Origin: DATCLA01 sp036564195
GTDB taxonomy: Bacteria > Bacillota > UBA4882 > UBA8346
Assembly: GCA_036564195.1 (NCBI GenBank)
Contig: DATCLA010000072.1
Coordinates: forward strand, 1 to 15,532
Reading direction: 5' to 3'
DNA: 15,532 nucleotides
Shown: positions 6,926 through 13,751 of the stretch, piece after piece
Numbering within the stretch: the stretch's first letter is position 1
Layout: every line of letters begins with the position of its first letter
The notes under the pieces: generated by a model
The model's input: only the letters and a program-made list of their open reading frames with translations
Databases searched by the model: none
What the model was told of the DNA's origin: nothing
Translations under genes and position numbers: made by a program

Positions 6926-8065
6926 GTGCGCCATTCACTAGCCTTGTATGTGCATTTTCCTTTTTGCAAACAAAAGTGCTGTTATTGTGATTTTAATTCT
7001 TATTCAGGCTTAGAACAGTTAATTCCCGATTACTTTAAAGCCCTGCGGGCCGAGATCGACCGCTACCTGCCTCAATCCCGTCCGGTTCCTTCCATCTATT
7101 TTGGAGGTGGAACCCCAAGCTATCTGGCGGCAGAGCTGTTAACGGAAATCTTAAGTTACCTCAAAGCAAATTTTTTTACCACACCGCTAACTGAAATTAC
7201 GATTGAAGTTAATCCGGGGACCGTCAATATTGAAAAACTGATTGAACTGAAGGAAGCCGGATTTAACCGTTTGAGTATCGGTTTACAGGCGAGTCAAGAC
7301 CATTTGTTAAAGGCGATCGGGAGGATTCATAGCTGGGATGACTTTGTAAGTTGCTATCAGTTGGCACGGGAGGTTGGTTTTGCCAACATTGGAGTAGATC
7401 TGATCTGTGGTTTACCCGATCAATCCCTAACGGATTGGCAACAAACCCTGGATCAGGTCGTCGCCATGCAGCCGGAACATATCTCAGCTTATGGGTTGCA
7501 ATTAGAACCGGGAACTTTATTGTATAATCTGGTTGAACAAAAAAAGCTGGTCTTGCCGGATGAGGACCAAACCGCGGCAATGATGGAATATGCCATGAAG
7601 TTTTTACCGGGCCACGGCTATCAGCATTATGAGATCTCCAACTACGCTAAGCCGGGACGGGAGTCGGTGCATAATATGAATTATTGGCTCTACCGCGATT
7701 ACCTAGGTTTTGGGGCGGGTGCCTACTCGACGGTCTACGGAGAACGCTGGTTTAATATTAAAGATCCGAAACTTTATATTCAACGGATTTGTAACGGACT
7801 GTCGGCCGTTGCCGGCCGGGAGTTGCTTAACCAACGGACCAAGGCGATCGAAACTTTAATGTTAGGGCTGCGGACCCGGGACGGAATTAACCTGCGACAA
7901 TATAAGGAAGCTTATGAGATTGACTTGATGCATAAAGCACGGGTTGAGTTGGCCAGTCTTTTTGCAGAAAAAGTGCTTACTAAACGTGGGGAGTTTATCG
8001 CTTTGACTGATAAGGGCTTCATGGTGAGTAATTATGTGATCTCCAGTTTACTTCGAGCTTTTTAG
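6926..8065 (+). CDS. hemW: HemW, radical SAM heme chaperone (formerly called HemN-like)
   Basis: HemW is a radical SAM protein that binds heme and delivers it to target proteins. It was long annotated as oxygen-independent coproporphyrinogen oxidase. The protein has 379 residues, the usual HemW length and shorter than true HemN. The 4Fe-4S motif is C14-x3-C18-x2-C21 (FPFCKQKCCYCDF), with His10 before it. The SAM-binding glycine motif GGGTPS is at 60-65. VNPGTV, RLSIGLQA and DLICGLP follow, as does the C-terminal winged-helix segment (LMLGLRTRDGINL). True HemN has CxxxCxxCxC, while here the residue after the third cysteine pair is Phe, as in HemW. The GTG start at 6926 follows GGGAGG at 6910-6915. 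It sits between lepA and hrcA as in most Firmicutes. Confidence 0.95.
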   Translation: MRHSLALYVHFPFCKQKCCYCDFNSYSGLEQLIPDYFKALRAEIDRYLPQSRPVPSIYFGGGTPSYLAAELLTEILSYLKANFFTTPLTEITIEVNPGTVNIEKLIELKEAGFNRLSIGLQASQDHLLKAIGRIHSWDDFVSCYQLAREVGFANIGVDLICGLPDQSLTDWQQTLDQVVAMQPEHISAYGLQLEPGTLLYNLVEQKKLVLPDEDQTAAMMEYAMKFLPGHGYQHYEISNYAKPGRESVHNMNYWLYRDYLGFGAGAYSTVYGERWFNIKDPKLYIQRICNGLSAVAGRELLNQRTKAIETLMLGLRTRDGINLRQYKEAYEIDLMHKARVELASLFAEKVLTKRGEFIALTDKGFMVSNYVISSLLRAF

Positions 8066-8105
8066 CAAAAAGAGTCCAGCAGTGAACCGGTTTCGAATTA
8101 TAAAT

Positions 8106-8126
8106 GGAAAATACGAGTAATTTTCC
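8106..8126. repeat. AT-rich inverted repeat next to the hrcA promoter
   Basis: GGAAAAT (8106-8112) and ATTTTCC (8120-8126) are perfect reverse complements with a 7-nt spacer. The right arm ends at the base before the -35 box of the hrcA promoter. There is no U-run, so a terminator for hemW is unlikely. It could be an operator or an upstream-element-like tract. Confidence 0.4.
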
Positions 8127-8155
8127 TTGACAAACATCTAAGGCAATGATATTTT
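8127..8155 (+). promoter_or_regulatory. Sigma-A promoter of the hrcA heat-shock operon
   Basis: A perfect -35 box TTGACA (8127-8132) is followed after 17 bp by TATTTT (8150-8155), a 4-of-6 -10 box. The predicted start, near 8162, falls at the left arm of the CIRCE operator. This is the usual HrcA-repressed layout. Confidence 0.8.
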
Positions 8156-8159
8156 TTAA

Positions 8160-8186
8160 TTAGCACTCTCCGATGATGAGTGCTAA
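8160..8186 (+). promoter_or_regulatory. CIRCE operator (HrcA binding site)
   Basis: TTAGCACTC (8160-8168), nine spacer bases, and GAGTGCTAA (8178-8186) form a perfect match to the CIRCE consensus. It covers the predicted transcription start and lies 42 bp before hrcA, so HrcA should repress its own operon, including the chaperonin and dnaK genes. Confidence 0.98.
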
Positions 8187-8227
8187 CAGGCGCGAGTCTA
8201 ATAGTTCAGTAAAAGGAGGTGCTTTTC

Positions 8228-9280
8228 ATGGCCTACCATTTAGATAAGCGCAAAAAGTTAATTTTAAAAGTTGTGACTGATGACTATATTGAATCAGCTG
8301 AACCGGTTGGTTCCCGGACGATTGCCCGCAAATATGAGTTGGGTTTATCACCGGCAACGATCCGTAACGAAATGTCCGATTTAGAGGAGAGCGGTTTTTT
8401 GGAACAGCCCCACACCTCGGCAGGGCGGATTCCTTCGGAACAGGGATACCGTTATTATGTCGATAGTTTAATGTCGCTTCAAAAATTAACCGCTCAGGAA
8501 ATCGAAGCGATCCACCGGAAGTTGGAACAACACCATCATCAATTAGAAACGATTATTCACCAAACTTCCAAGATTTTAGTGCAGCTGACACAGTATCCTT
8601 CATTAGTATTAAGCCCTGATACCCGGTCGGCCCGGTTTCGGCATATTCAACTAATCAGGCTGGTTTCCAATGCCATCCTGGTACTAATTGTTACTGACAC
8701 TGGATATGTTGAAAATAAAGTAGTTGAGTTTGAAGGGGAGATCTCCGACGAGGATTTGGAGCGGATATCTGCTGTGTTGAATCAGAAATTACGCGGAGTA
8801 AATTTAAAGGATATTCGCATGTCCCTTTTGAACGAAATCCGCTCGGAACTTTCCTTTCGGGAGGAGTTTTTTAATGAGGCGGTAAAGCTGCTGCAAAAGA
8901 TTGCCACCCAAGGGTCGGTGACTAAAGAGCGGGTCCTTTTGGACGGCGCCACTAAGATTTTGGATCAGCCGGAATTTTCTAGCATGAAAAAATTCAAACC
9001 TCTAATGGATATTTTAGAAGAAGAAGACAAACTGTATAAGCTGTTAAGTATGTACGTCGACCGGGGCTCGCAAGTGGTCATCGGCCATGAAAATGAGGAA
9101 CTCGGTATCAGTGACTGCAGCATAATTACAGCCAGTTATGAGATTGGCGGCCGCCCGGTTGGAGTAATCGGAGTTTTAGGCCCCACCCGGATGGACTATG
9201 CTAAAGTGTTACCGATTGTAGAGTATACAGCCGGAATTTTAAGCGAATTATTAACGCAAACCTTTAAGCGGACTAAATAG
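8228..9280 (+). CDS. hrcA: Heat-inducible transcription repressor HrcA
   Basis: HrcA binds CIRCE as a dimer and represses class I heat-shock genes; in Bacillus its activity depends on chaperonin. From ATG 8228 the protein has 350 residues, typical for the family. The N-terminal winged helix-turn-helix includes EPVGSRTIARKY (25-36), SPATIRNEM (41-49) and QPHTSAGRIPS (60-70). A GAF-like domain and the C-terminal segment (GVIGVLGPTRMDYAKVLPIV) follow. An upstream GTG at 8219 overlaps the ribosome binding site AAGGAGG (8213-8219), which stands 8 nt before ATG 8228, so the ATG is chosen. A perfect CIRCE lies just upstream. It is the first gene of the operon, 42 bp before the chaperonin start. It would be interesting if its activity responds to the group III chaperonin rather than to GroEL; that is inference. 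Confidence 0.97.
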   Translation: MAYHLDKRKKLILKVVTDDYIESAEPVGSRTIARKYELGLSPATIRNEMSDLEESGFLEQPHTSAGRIPSEQGYRYYVDSLMSLQKLTAQEIEAIHRKLEQHHHQLETIIHQTSKILVQLTQYPSLVLSPDTRSARFRHIQLIRLVSNAILVLIVTDTGYVENKVVEFEGEISDEDLERISAVLNQKLRGVNLKDIRMSLLNEIRSELSFREEFFNEAVKLLQKIATQGSVTKERVLLDGATKILDQPEFSSMKKFKPLMDILEEEDKLYKLLSMYVDRGSQVVIGHENEELGISDCSIITASYEIGGRPVGVIGVLGPTRMDYAKVLPIVEYTAGILSELLTQTFKRTK

Positions 9281-9322
9281 TCTGACTCCGGTTGAAAGCA
9301 CCAAGGATAATTGGGAGGATCT

Positions 9323-10876
9323 ATGCCTGTTAAAGAAGTGGCGGAACGTTCCGAAGTTGATCAGCACCTGGCGGCGCTGCTTAGCAATTCCGGCGCCATC
9401 CGGGCGGTGGTTGAAGCGGTAGCCGGAACCATAGGTCCTAAAGGCCTCGACTGTATGTTGGTGGATCAGTACGGTTCGATGCTGGTGACCAATGATGGAG
9501 TCACGATCTTAAAAACCATGGATGTGACCCATCCGGCGGCCCGGATGTTAATCAGTGCCGCCGAACACCAGGAAGAACAGGTAGGTGATGGAACCACCAC
9601 TGCCGCGGTAATCACCGGGGCGTTGGTTGCCGAAGGAGTAAGTCAGGTGATTAAGGGGGTCCCGGTGATAAAAGTAATTGACGGGATTAAAAGCGGGATC
9701 GCCCGGGCCTTGGAGGAACTCCGGCAGGCAGCTGTGAAACTTGATGATTTGAACCATCCGGTGTTGGACCAAATTGCGCTGATTGCCGCCCGGCAGCATC
9801 AGGAGATCGCAGCATTAGTAGTTCAAGCTGCTCGGACGGTGGGAGGATCCCGCCTAGCCGAGCCCGGGTTTAAATTGTCTGACCAAGTGGTAGCTTTGGC
9901 AGGTGCTGACAGTCAGTTGATTCCAGGGACTATAATTAATAAAGAACCTTTAAACAAAGCAATGCCACGGCAGATTAACGGGGCCAAAATTTTAATCCTT
10001 GATGATGCCCTGGAACCAAAGCAGGTTGAACCCGACGCTTTAAGAAACGAAGCCGGCTTTCGTCGGCAGTTGCAAAATGAAGAAGAATTCCGGGCTAATT
10101 TGGAGAAACTGGTTAAACTTGGTGTTAAGGCGATCTTCACCGACCGAGCCATTGCGGATCAGGTGGAAGACTGGTTAACTGATTACGGTATCATCGGGGT
10201 GCACCGGGTGGCGCTGCATGAATGGCGCCGTTTAGCCCAGCTGAGCGGCGCCCGCCCGATTAAGCGAACCAGTCTGGCGAAACCTGCCGTTGAGTTGGAA
10301 ACGGTCTTAGGCGAAGTCGCCGCAATTACGGTTGATGAAAAATACCGCTTGATCCGGATTACCGGTAAACCGGAGCAACATTATGTAACAGTAGTAATTG
10401 GAGCAGCCACCAAAGCTGTAGTTGAAGAGTGGGAAAGAGTTGCTAAAGACGCTGCGGCTGCGGTTCAGGCGGCCTGGTGCGGCGGGGTGGTTCCGGGGGG
10501 TGGCAGCGTCGAGCTGGCAATTGCCCACCGCCTGGCGGAAGTACAATCGCGGGGACTGTCCGGCTACGGGTTTAGCTGTGTGATTGAAGCTTTGAAACGT
10601 CCCCTCGCGCAAATTGTGCAAAACGCCGGATTTAACCCTTTGGAAAAGGTGGAAGCGGTTTTAACCCGGCTGACAGCGGCGCCTACTTATGCATTAGGAG
10701 TTAACTGTGATACCGGAGCGATTGAAGATTTAACCCAAAGCGGGATCTGGGATCCCTATTTTGTAAAGTATTTTGCAATTAAATCAGCTGGTGAGGTTAG
10801 TGAGGCCGTATTAAGAATTAATACGATTATTAAGATGAAAGGAGCGGAGCTACCGGGTACCGACAACCCCGGTTGA
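9323..10876 (+). CDS. Group III (archaeal-like, TCP-1/thermosome family) chaperonin
   Basis: This is a chaperonin of the thermosome/CCT fold, not GroEL. Such proteins form closed two-ring chambers that fold proteins with ATP and need no GroES lid. From ATG 9323 it has 517 residues. ATP-binding motifs are GPKG (38-41), NDGVTIL (57-63, D58), GDGTTT (88-93, D89), AKDAAAAVQ (D376) and VVPGGGSVE (389-397). The C-terminal WDPYFVKYFAIKSAGEV and LRINTIIKMKG are CCT-like. The apical region EPKQVEPDALRN to EKLVKLG (about 231-267) fits the helical protrusion that serves as the built-in lid. There is no GGM tail as in GroEL and no groES gene nearby. The ribosome binding site GGGAGG is at 9313-9318. The gene lies between hrcA and grpE, so CIRCE should control it. 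This placement is known for bacterial group III chaperonins such as that of Carboxydothermus. Confidence 0.93.
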   Translation: MPVKEVAERSEVDQHLAALLSNSGAIRAVVEAVAGTIGPKGLDCMLVDQYGSMLVTNDGVTILKTMDVTHPAARMLISAAEHQEEQVGDGTTTAAVITGALVAEGVSQVIKGVPVIKVIDGIKSGIARALEELRQAAVKLDDLNHPVLDQIALIAARQHQEIAALVVQAARTVGGSRLAEPGFKLSDQVVALAGADSQLIPGTIINKEPLNKAMPRQINGAKILILDDALEPKQVEPDALRNEAGFRRQLQNEEEFRANLEKLVKLGVKAIFTDRAIADQVEDWLTDYGIIGVHRVALHEWRRLAQLSGARPIKRTSLAKPAVELETVLGEVAAITVDEKYRLIRITGKPEQHYVTVVIGAATKAVVEEWERVAKDAAAAVQAAWCGGVVPGGGSVELAIAHRLAEVQSRGLSGYGFSCVIEALKRPLAQIVQNAGFNPLEKVEAVLTRLTAAPTYALGVNCDTGAIEDLTQSGIWDPYFVKYFAIKSAGEVSEAVLRINTIIKMKGAELPGTDNPG

Positions 10877-10877
10877 T

Positions 10878-10897
10878 TTAAGTAAGTAAGTACTTAA
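10878..10897. repeat. Inverted repeat between chaperonin and grpE
   Basis: TTAAGTA (10878-10884) and TACTTAA (10891-10897) are perfect reverse complements around a 6-nt loop built from a GTAA repeat. The stem is AT-rich and has no U-run, so it is a poor terminator. It starts two bases after the chaperonin stop codon. It might be an mRNA processing or stability element. Confidence 0.35.
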
Positions 10898-10918
10898 CGG
10901 TGAGAATTGGAGGTAATC

Positions 10919-11620
10919 ATGGCAAAGCAACATTCGAAAGTAAAACCGAAGCAGGAAGGGGTCCCTCTTAACGAGAACACCCAAGCGGATAGCACCGCAG
11001 TGGAACAAGAAGCGCCGGATCAAGCAACTCTGGGAAACAATCCGGTTACTCCGGAGGAAAACCCAAAGGAAAAACCGGAGCAGCCTCCGGAGGAAAACCT
11101 GAAAGAAGAACCGGAGCAAACTCCGGAGGAACTTCAGGCTGAGCAAACACCGGACTCAGAATTGTTAACCAGGTTAAAACAGGTTGAAGCGGAAAAAGAA
11201 GAACTTTATAACCGGTTGTTACGGTGCCAGGCGGATTTTGATAATTTTCGCCGTCGTAGCCGGCAAGAATATGAACAGGCTTGTCTTTACGGTTGTGAAG
11301 AGTTGTTGAAGAAAATTCTACCGGTCCTCGATAACTTGGAAAGGGCGGTGGCTGCTTTCAACAACCAGGGAACGGACAGTTCCAGCTGGCAGGAAGGGGT
11401 GCAATTAACCTTAAAACAATTATTGGCTATTTTAACCGCTGAGGGTTTGGAAGCGGTTGAGTCCTTAAACCGACCCTTTGATCCCCAGGTTCATGAAGCG
11501 GTGTTACAGGAACAATCCGGGGAGGTTAATGAACCCACCGTGGTTCAGGAACTGCAAAAAGGATATAAATATCGGAACAAACTGCTCCGTCCGGCTCTGG
11601 TTAAAGTAGCCGTACCGTGA
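10919..11620 (+). CDS. grpE: GrpE, nucleotide exchange factor for DnaK
   Basis: GrpE releases ADP from DnaK and resets the Hsp70 cycle. From ATG 10919 it has 233 residues. It has a long acidic, Glu/Pro-rich N-terminal part (about 1-78) with a 12-residue repeat, a coiled-coil stalk (about 80-125, LKQVEAEKEELYNRLLRCQADFDNFRRR), a four-helix dimer region (ILPVLDNLERAV), and a C-terminal beta head (FDPQVHEAVL and GYKYRNKLLRPALVKV). A start at TTG 10907 would overlap the ribosome binding site GGAGG (10909-10913), so ATG is preferred. The N-terminal tail is longer than in many GrpE proteins and is probably disordered. The gene follows the chaperonin by 42 bp and precedes dnaK by 38 bp, and should be co-transcribed with both. 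Confidence 0.96.
   Translation: MAKQHSKVKPKQEGVPLNENTQADSTAVEQEAPDQATLGNNPVTPEENPKEKPEQPPEENLKEEPEQTPEELQAEQTPDSELLTRLKQVEAEKEELYNRLLRCQADFDNFRRRSRQEYEQACLYGCEELLKKILPVLDNLERAVAAFNNQGTDSSSWQEGVQLTLKQLLAILTAEGLEAVESLNRPFDPQVHEAVLQEQSGEVNEPTVVQELQKGYKYRNKLLRPALVKVAVP
11051..11152 (+). repeat. 36-nt in-frame tandem repeat within grpE
   Basis: Two clear 36-nt units (11051-11086 and 11087-11122) and a decayed third (11123 to about 11152) all begin CCGGAGGA. They encode PEENPKEKPEQP, PEENLKEEPEQT and PEELQAEQTP (residues 45 to about 78). The units keep the reading frame, so copy number could change without a frameshift. Confidence 0.85.
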
Positions 11621-11658
11621 CAGCAATTTTAATCTAGAATATAGAGGGGGTTTTCGTA

Positions 11659-13506
11659 ATGTCTAAAGTTATCGGAATTGATTTAGGAACTACTAACTCA
11701 TGTATGGCGGTAATGGAAGGTGGTGAGGCTACGGTAATCGCTAATGCGGAAGGCTCCCGGACAACACCTTCGGTAGTCGGTTTTTCCAAAAACGGCGAAC
11801 GGATGGTGGGCCAGGTAGCCAAAAGACAAGCGATAGCCAACCCGGACCGGACCGTAATCTCGATTAAGCGCCGGATGGGTACTGATTATAAAGTTAAAAT
11901 TGATAATAAGAGCTATACACCGCAAGAGATTTCTGCGATGATTTTACAGAAGATGAAAGCGGATGCTGAAGCTTATTTAGGCCAGAAGGTCGACAAGGCA
12001 GTGATTACCGTTCCGGCCTATTTTTCCGACTCCCAGCGGCAGGCCACTAAAGACGCTGGAAGGATTGCCGGACTGGAAGTACTGCGGATCGTCAATGAGC
12101 CGACTGCGGCCGCGTTGGCTTATGGCTTGGATAAGGGCGAGGACCAGACCATTTTAGTCTATGATTTAGGCGGCGGCACTTTTGATGTCTCCATTTTGGA
12201 ACTGGGTGACGGCGTTTTCGAAGTCAAAGCCACCAGCGGTAATAACCGTTTGGGCGGTGATGATTTTGATGAACGGATTGTCAATTGGATGGCTGAGGAA
12301 TTTAAGAAAGAAAACGGTATTGATTTGCGCAATGACCGGATGGCGCTGCAACGGTTGAAAGAAGCAGCAGAGAAAGCCAAGATTGAACTGTCCGGGTTAA
12401 CCTCTACCGGCATCAGCCTGCCTTTTATTACCGCAGTTAACGGTGAACCAAAACATTTAGACCTGACTTTGACCCGGGCTAAGTTTGACGAACTCACCGC
12501 TGACCTCGTTGAGGCTACCGTGGGCCCCTTGAAACGGGCTTTGACGGATGCCGGATTGGAAGCGAAAGATATTGATAAAGTTATTTTAGTCGGCGGTTCA
12601 ACCCGGATCCCCGCAGTTCAGGAAATGGTTAAGAAGCTGACCGGTAAGGAACCTTACAAAGGGGTTAATCCCGATGAAGTGGTGGCGATTGGCGCTGCCA
12701 TTCAAGGCGGTGTCTTAACCGGTGACGTTAAGGACATCGTCCTGTTGGATGTGACCCCGTTGTCCTTAGGGCTGGAAACTCTGGGTGGCGTGTTTACTCG
12801 GATTATCGACAGGAATACGACGATTCCTACATCCAAGTCGCAAATCTTCTCAACAGCCGCCGATAACCAGACTGCGGTGGATATTCATGTACTGCAGGGT
12901 GAACGGCCCATGGCCGCTGATAATATTACCTTAGGTCAATTTCGGCTGGATGGGATTCCACCGGCGCCGCGTGGAGTCCCTCAAATTGAAGTGACGTTTG
13001 ATATCGATGCCAATGGTATTGTCCACGTCTCCGCCAAGGATAAAGGCACCGGCAAAGAACAAAAGGTTACCATTACCACTTCCAGCGGGCTTAAGGAAGA
13101 GGAGATTCAAAAGATGATTAAAGACGCCGAAGCCCATGCTGAAGAGGATAAACGCCGCCGTGAAGAAGCTGAAGCGGTTAATGAAGCGGACAGCCTGATT
13201 TACACTACCGATAAAACCATTAAGGATCTCGGTGACAAGGCTGATAAATCCAAAGTGGAGCAGATTCAAAAATATCGGGATGAGCTAAAACAGGCGGTCA
13301 ATGCCAAAGATCTGGCTAAAATTAAAGAGCAGAAAGAACTGCTGCAAAAAGCCTTACATGAACTCTCGGCTACTATTTACAATCAAACAGCGCAACAGAC
13401 GGCCAATGCGGGTACTAACGGGACTAATCCGGGTGCGGCGGAATATGGTCCTCAAAATGAAGGGCCGACGGTTGATGCCGACTATAAGGTGCAAGACGAT
13501 AAATAA
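11659..13506 (+). CDS. dnaK: Chaperone protein DnaK (Hsp70)
   Basis: DnaK is the cytoplasmic ATP-dependent Hsp70 that binds exposed hydrophobic segments, with DnaJ stimulating hydrolysis and GrpE exchanging nucleotide. The protein has 615 residues. Motifs are GIDLGTTNSC (6-15), VPAYFSDSQRQAT, NEPTAAALAYG (146-156), YDLGGGTFDVS (168-178), VGGSTRIPAVQ, the interdomain linker DIVLLDVTPLSLG (from 359), and the substrate-binding beta domain plus helical lid. The tail ends VDADYKVQDDK, as in most bacterial DnaK. The segment after KRQAIANPDRTVISIKRRMG lacks the roughly 24-residue insertion of Gram-negative DnaK, supporting a monoderm host. The ATG at 11659 follows GAGGGGG (11644-11650). It is the fourth gene of the CIRCE-controlled operon. 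Confidence 0.99.
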   Translation: MSKVIGIDLGTTNSCMAVMEGGEATVIANAEGSRTTPSVVGFSKNGERMVGQVAKRQAIANPDRTVISIKRRMGTDYKVKIDNKSYTPQEISAMILQKMKADAEAYLGQKVDKAVITVPAYFSDSQRQATKDAGRIAGLEVLRIVNEPTAAALAYGLDKGEDQTILVYDLGGGTFDVSILELGDGVFEVKATSGNNRLGGDDFDERIVNWMAEEFKKENGIDLRNDRMALQRLKEAAEKAKIELSGLTSTGISLPFITAVNGEPKHLDLTLTRAKFDELTADLVEATVGPLKRALTDAGLEAKDIDKVILVGGSTRIPAVQEMVKKLTGKEPYKGVNPDEVVAIGAAIQGGVLTGDVKDIVLLDVTPLSLGLETLGGVFTRIIDRNTTIPTSKSQIFSTAADNQTAVDIHVLQGERPMAADNITLGQFRLDGIPPAPRGVPQIEVTFDIDANGIVHVSAKDKGTGKEQKVTITTSSGLKEEEIQKMIKDAEAHAEEDKRRREEAEAVNEADSLIYTTDKTIKDLGDKADKSKVEQIQKYRDELKQAVNAKDLAKIKEQKELLQKALHELSATIYNQTAQQTANAGTNGTNPGAAEYGPQNEGPTVDADYKVQDDK

Positions 13507-13520
13507 CTTTTGTTTTGCGA

Positions 13521-13569
13521 TTTAACAGGGCGCCTCTCCGGTTTTATCCGGAAGAGAACCCTGTTTAAA
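13521..13569 (+). terminator. Large hairpin between dnaK and dnaJ (weak terminator or RNA-stability element)
   Basis: TTTAACAGGG (13521-13530) pairs with CCCTGTTTAAA (13559-13569) with one bulged T. Inside it, CTCTCCGG (13534-13541) pairs with CCGGAAGAG (13548-13556) with one bulged A, closing a TTTTAT loop. The stem is long and strong, but it is followed by GCAAACGG, not a U-run. It may cause partial termination or protect the 3' end of the upstream mRNA, lowering dnaJ relative to dnaK. Confidence 0.6.
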
Positions 13570-13664
13570 GCAAACGGATAAATTTGATCGATTGGCGTCA
13601 GAACCAGTGATCATGCCTGATTGAGCCTTGTTAATGGATGGTGAGACTGAATTCGCAACGGTAA

Positions 13665-13693
13665 TTGCCTCTCGATCATCGCTCTTTTAGGAT
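13665..13693 (+). promoter_or_regulatory. Weak candidate promoter for dnaJ
   Basis: TTGCCT (13665-13670) and TAGGAT (13688-13693), each 4 of 6 to consensus, are 17 bp apart and about 58 bp before dnaJ. Given the hairpin after dnaK, a second promoter would make sense, but the match is poor. The rest of the 245-bp gap shows no gene. Confidence 0.3.
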
Positions 13694-13751
13694 GTAATTT
13701 AGCCACGTATAAAGTTAAAAGTTAAAGAAACTATTAAAGAAGGAATTTACG

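Noticed and set aside
10850..11146. Minus-strand frame rich in Leu, Phe and Arg opposite the start of grpE
   Set aside because: Its hydrophobic repeats are the reverse complement of the GrpE Glu/Pro repeat, so it is a composition artefact.
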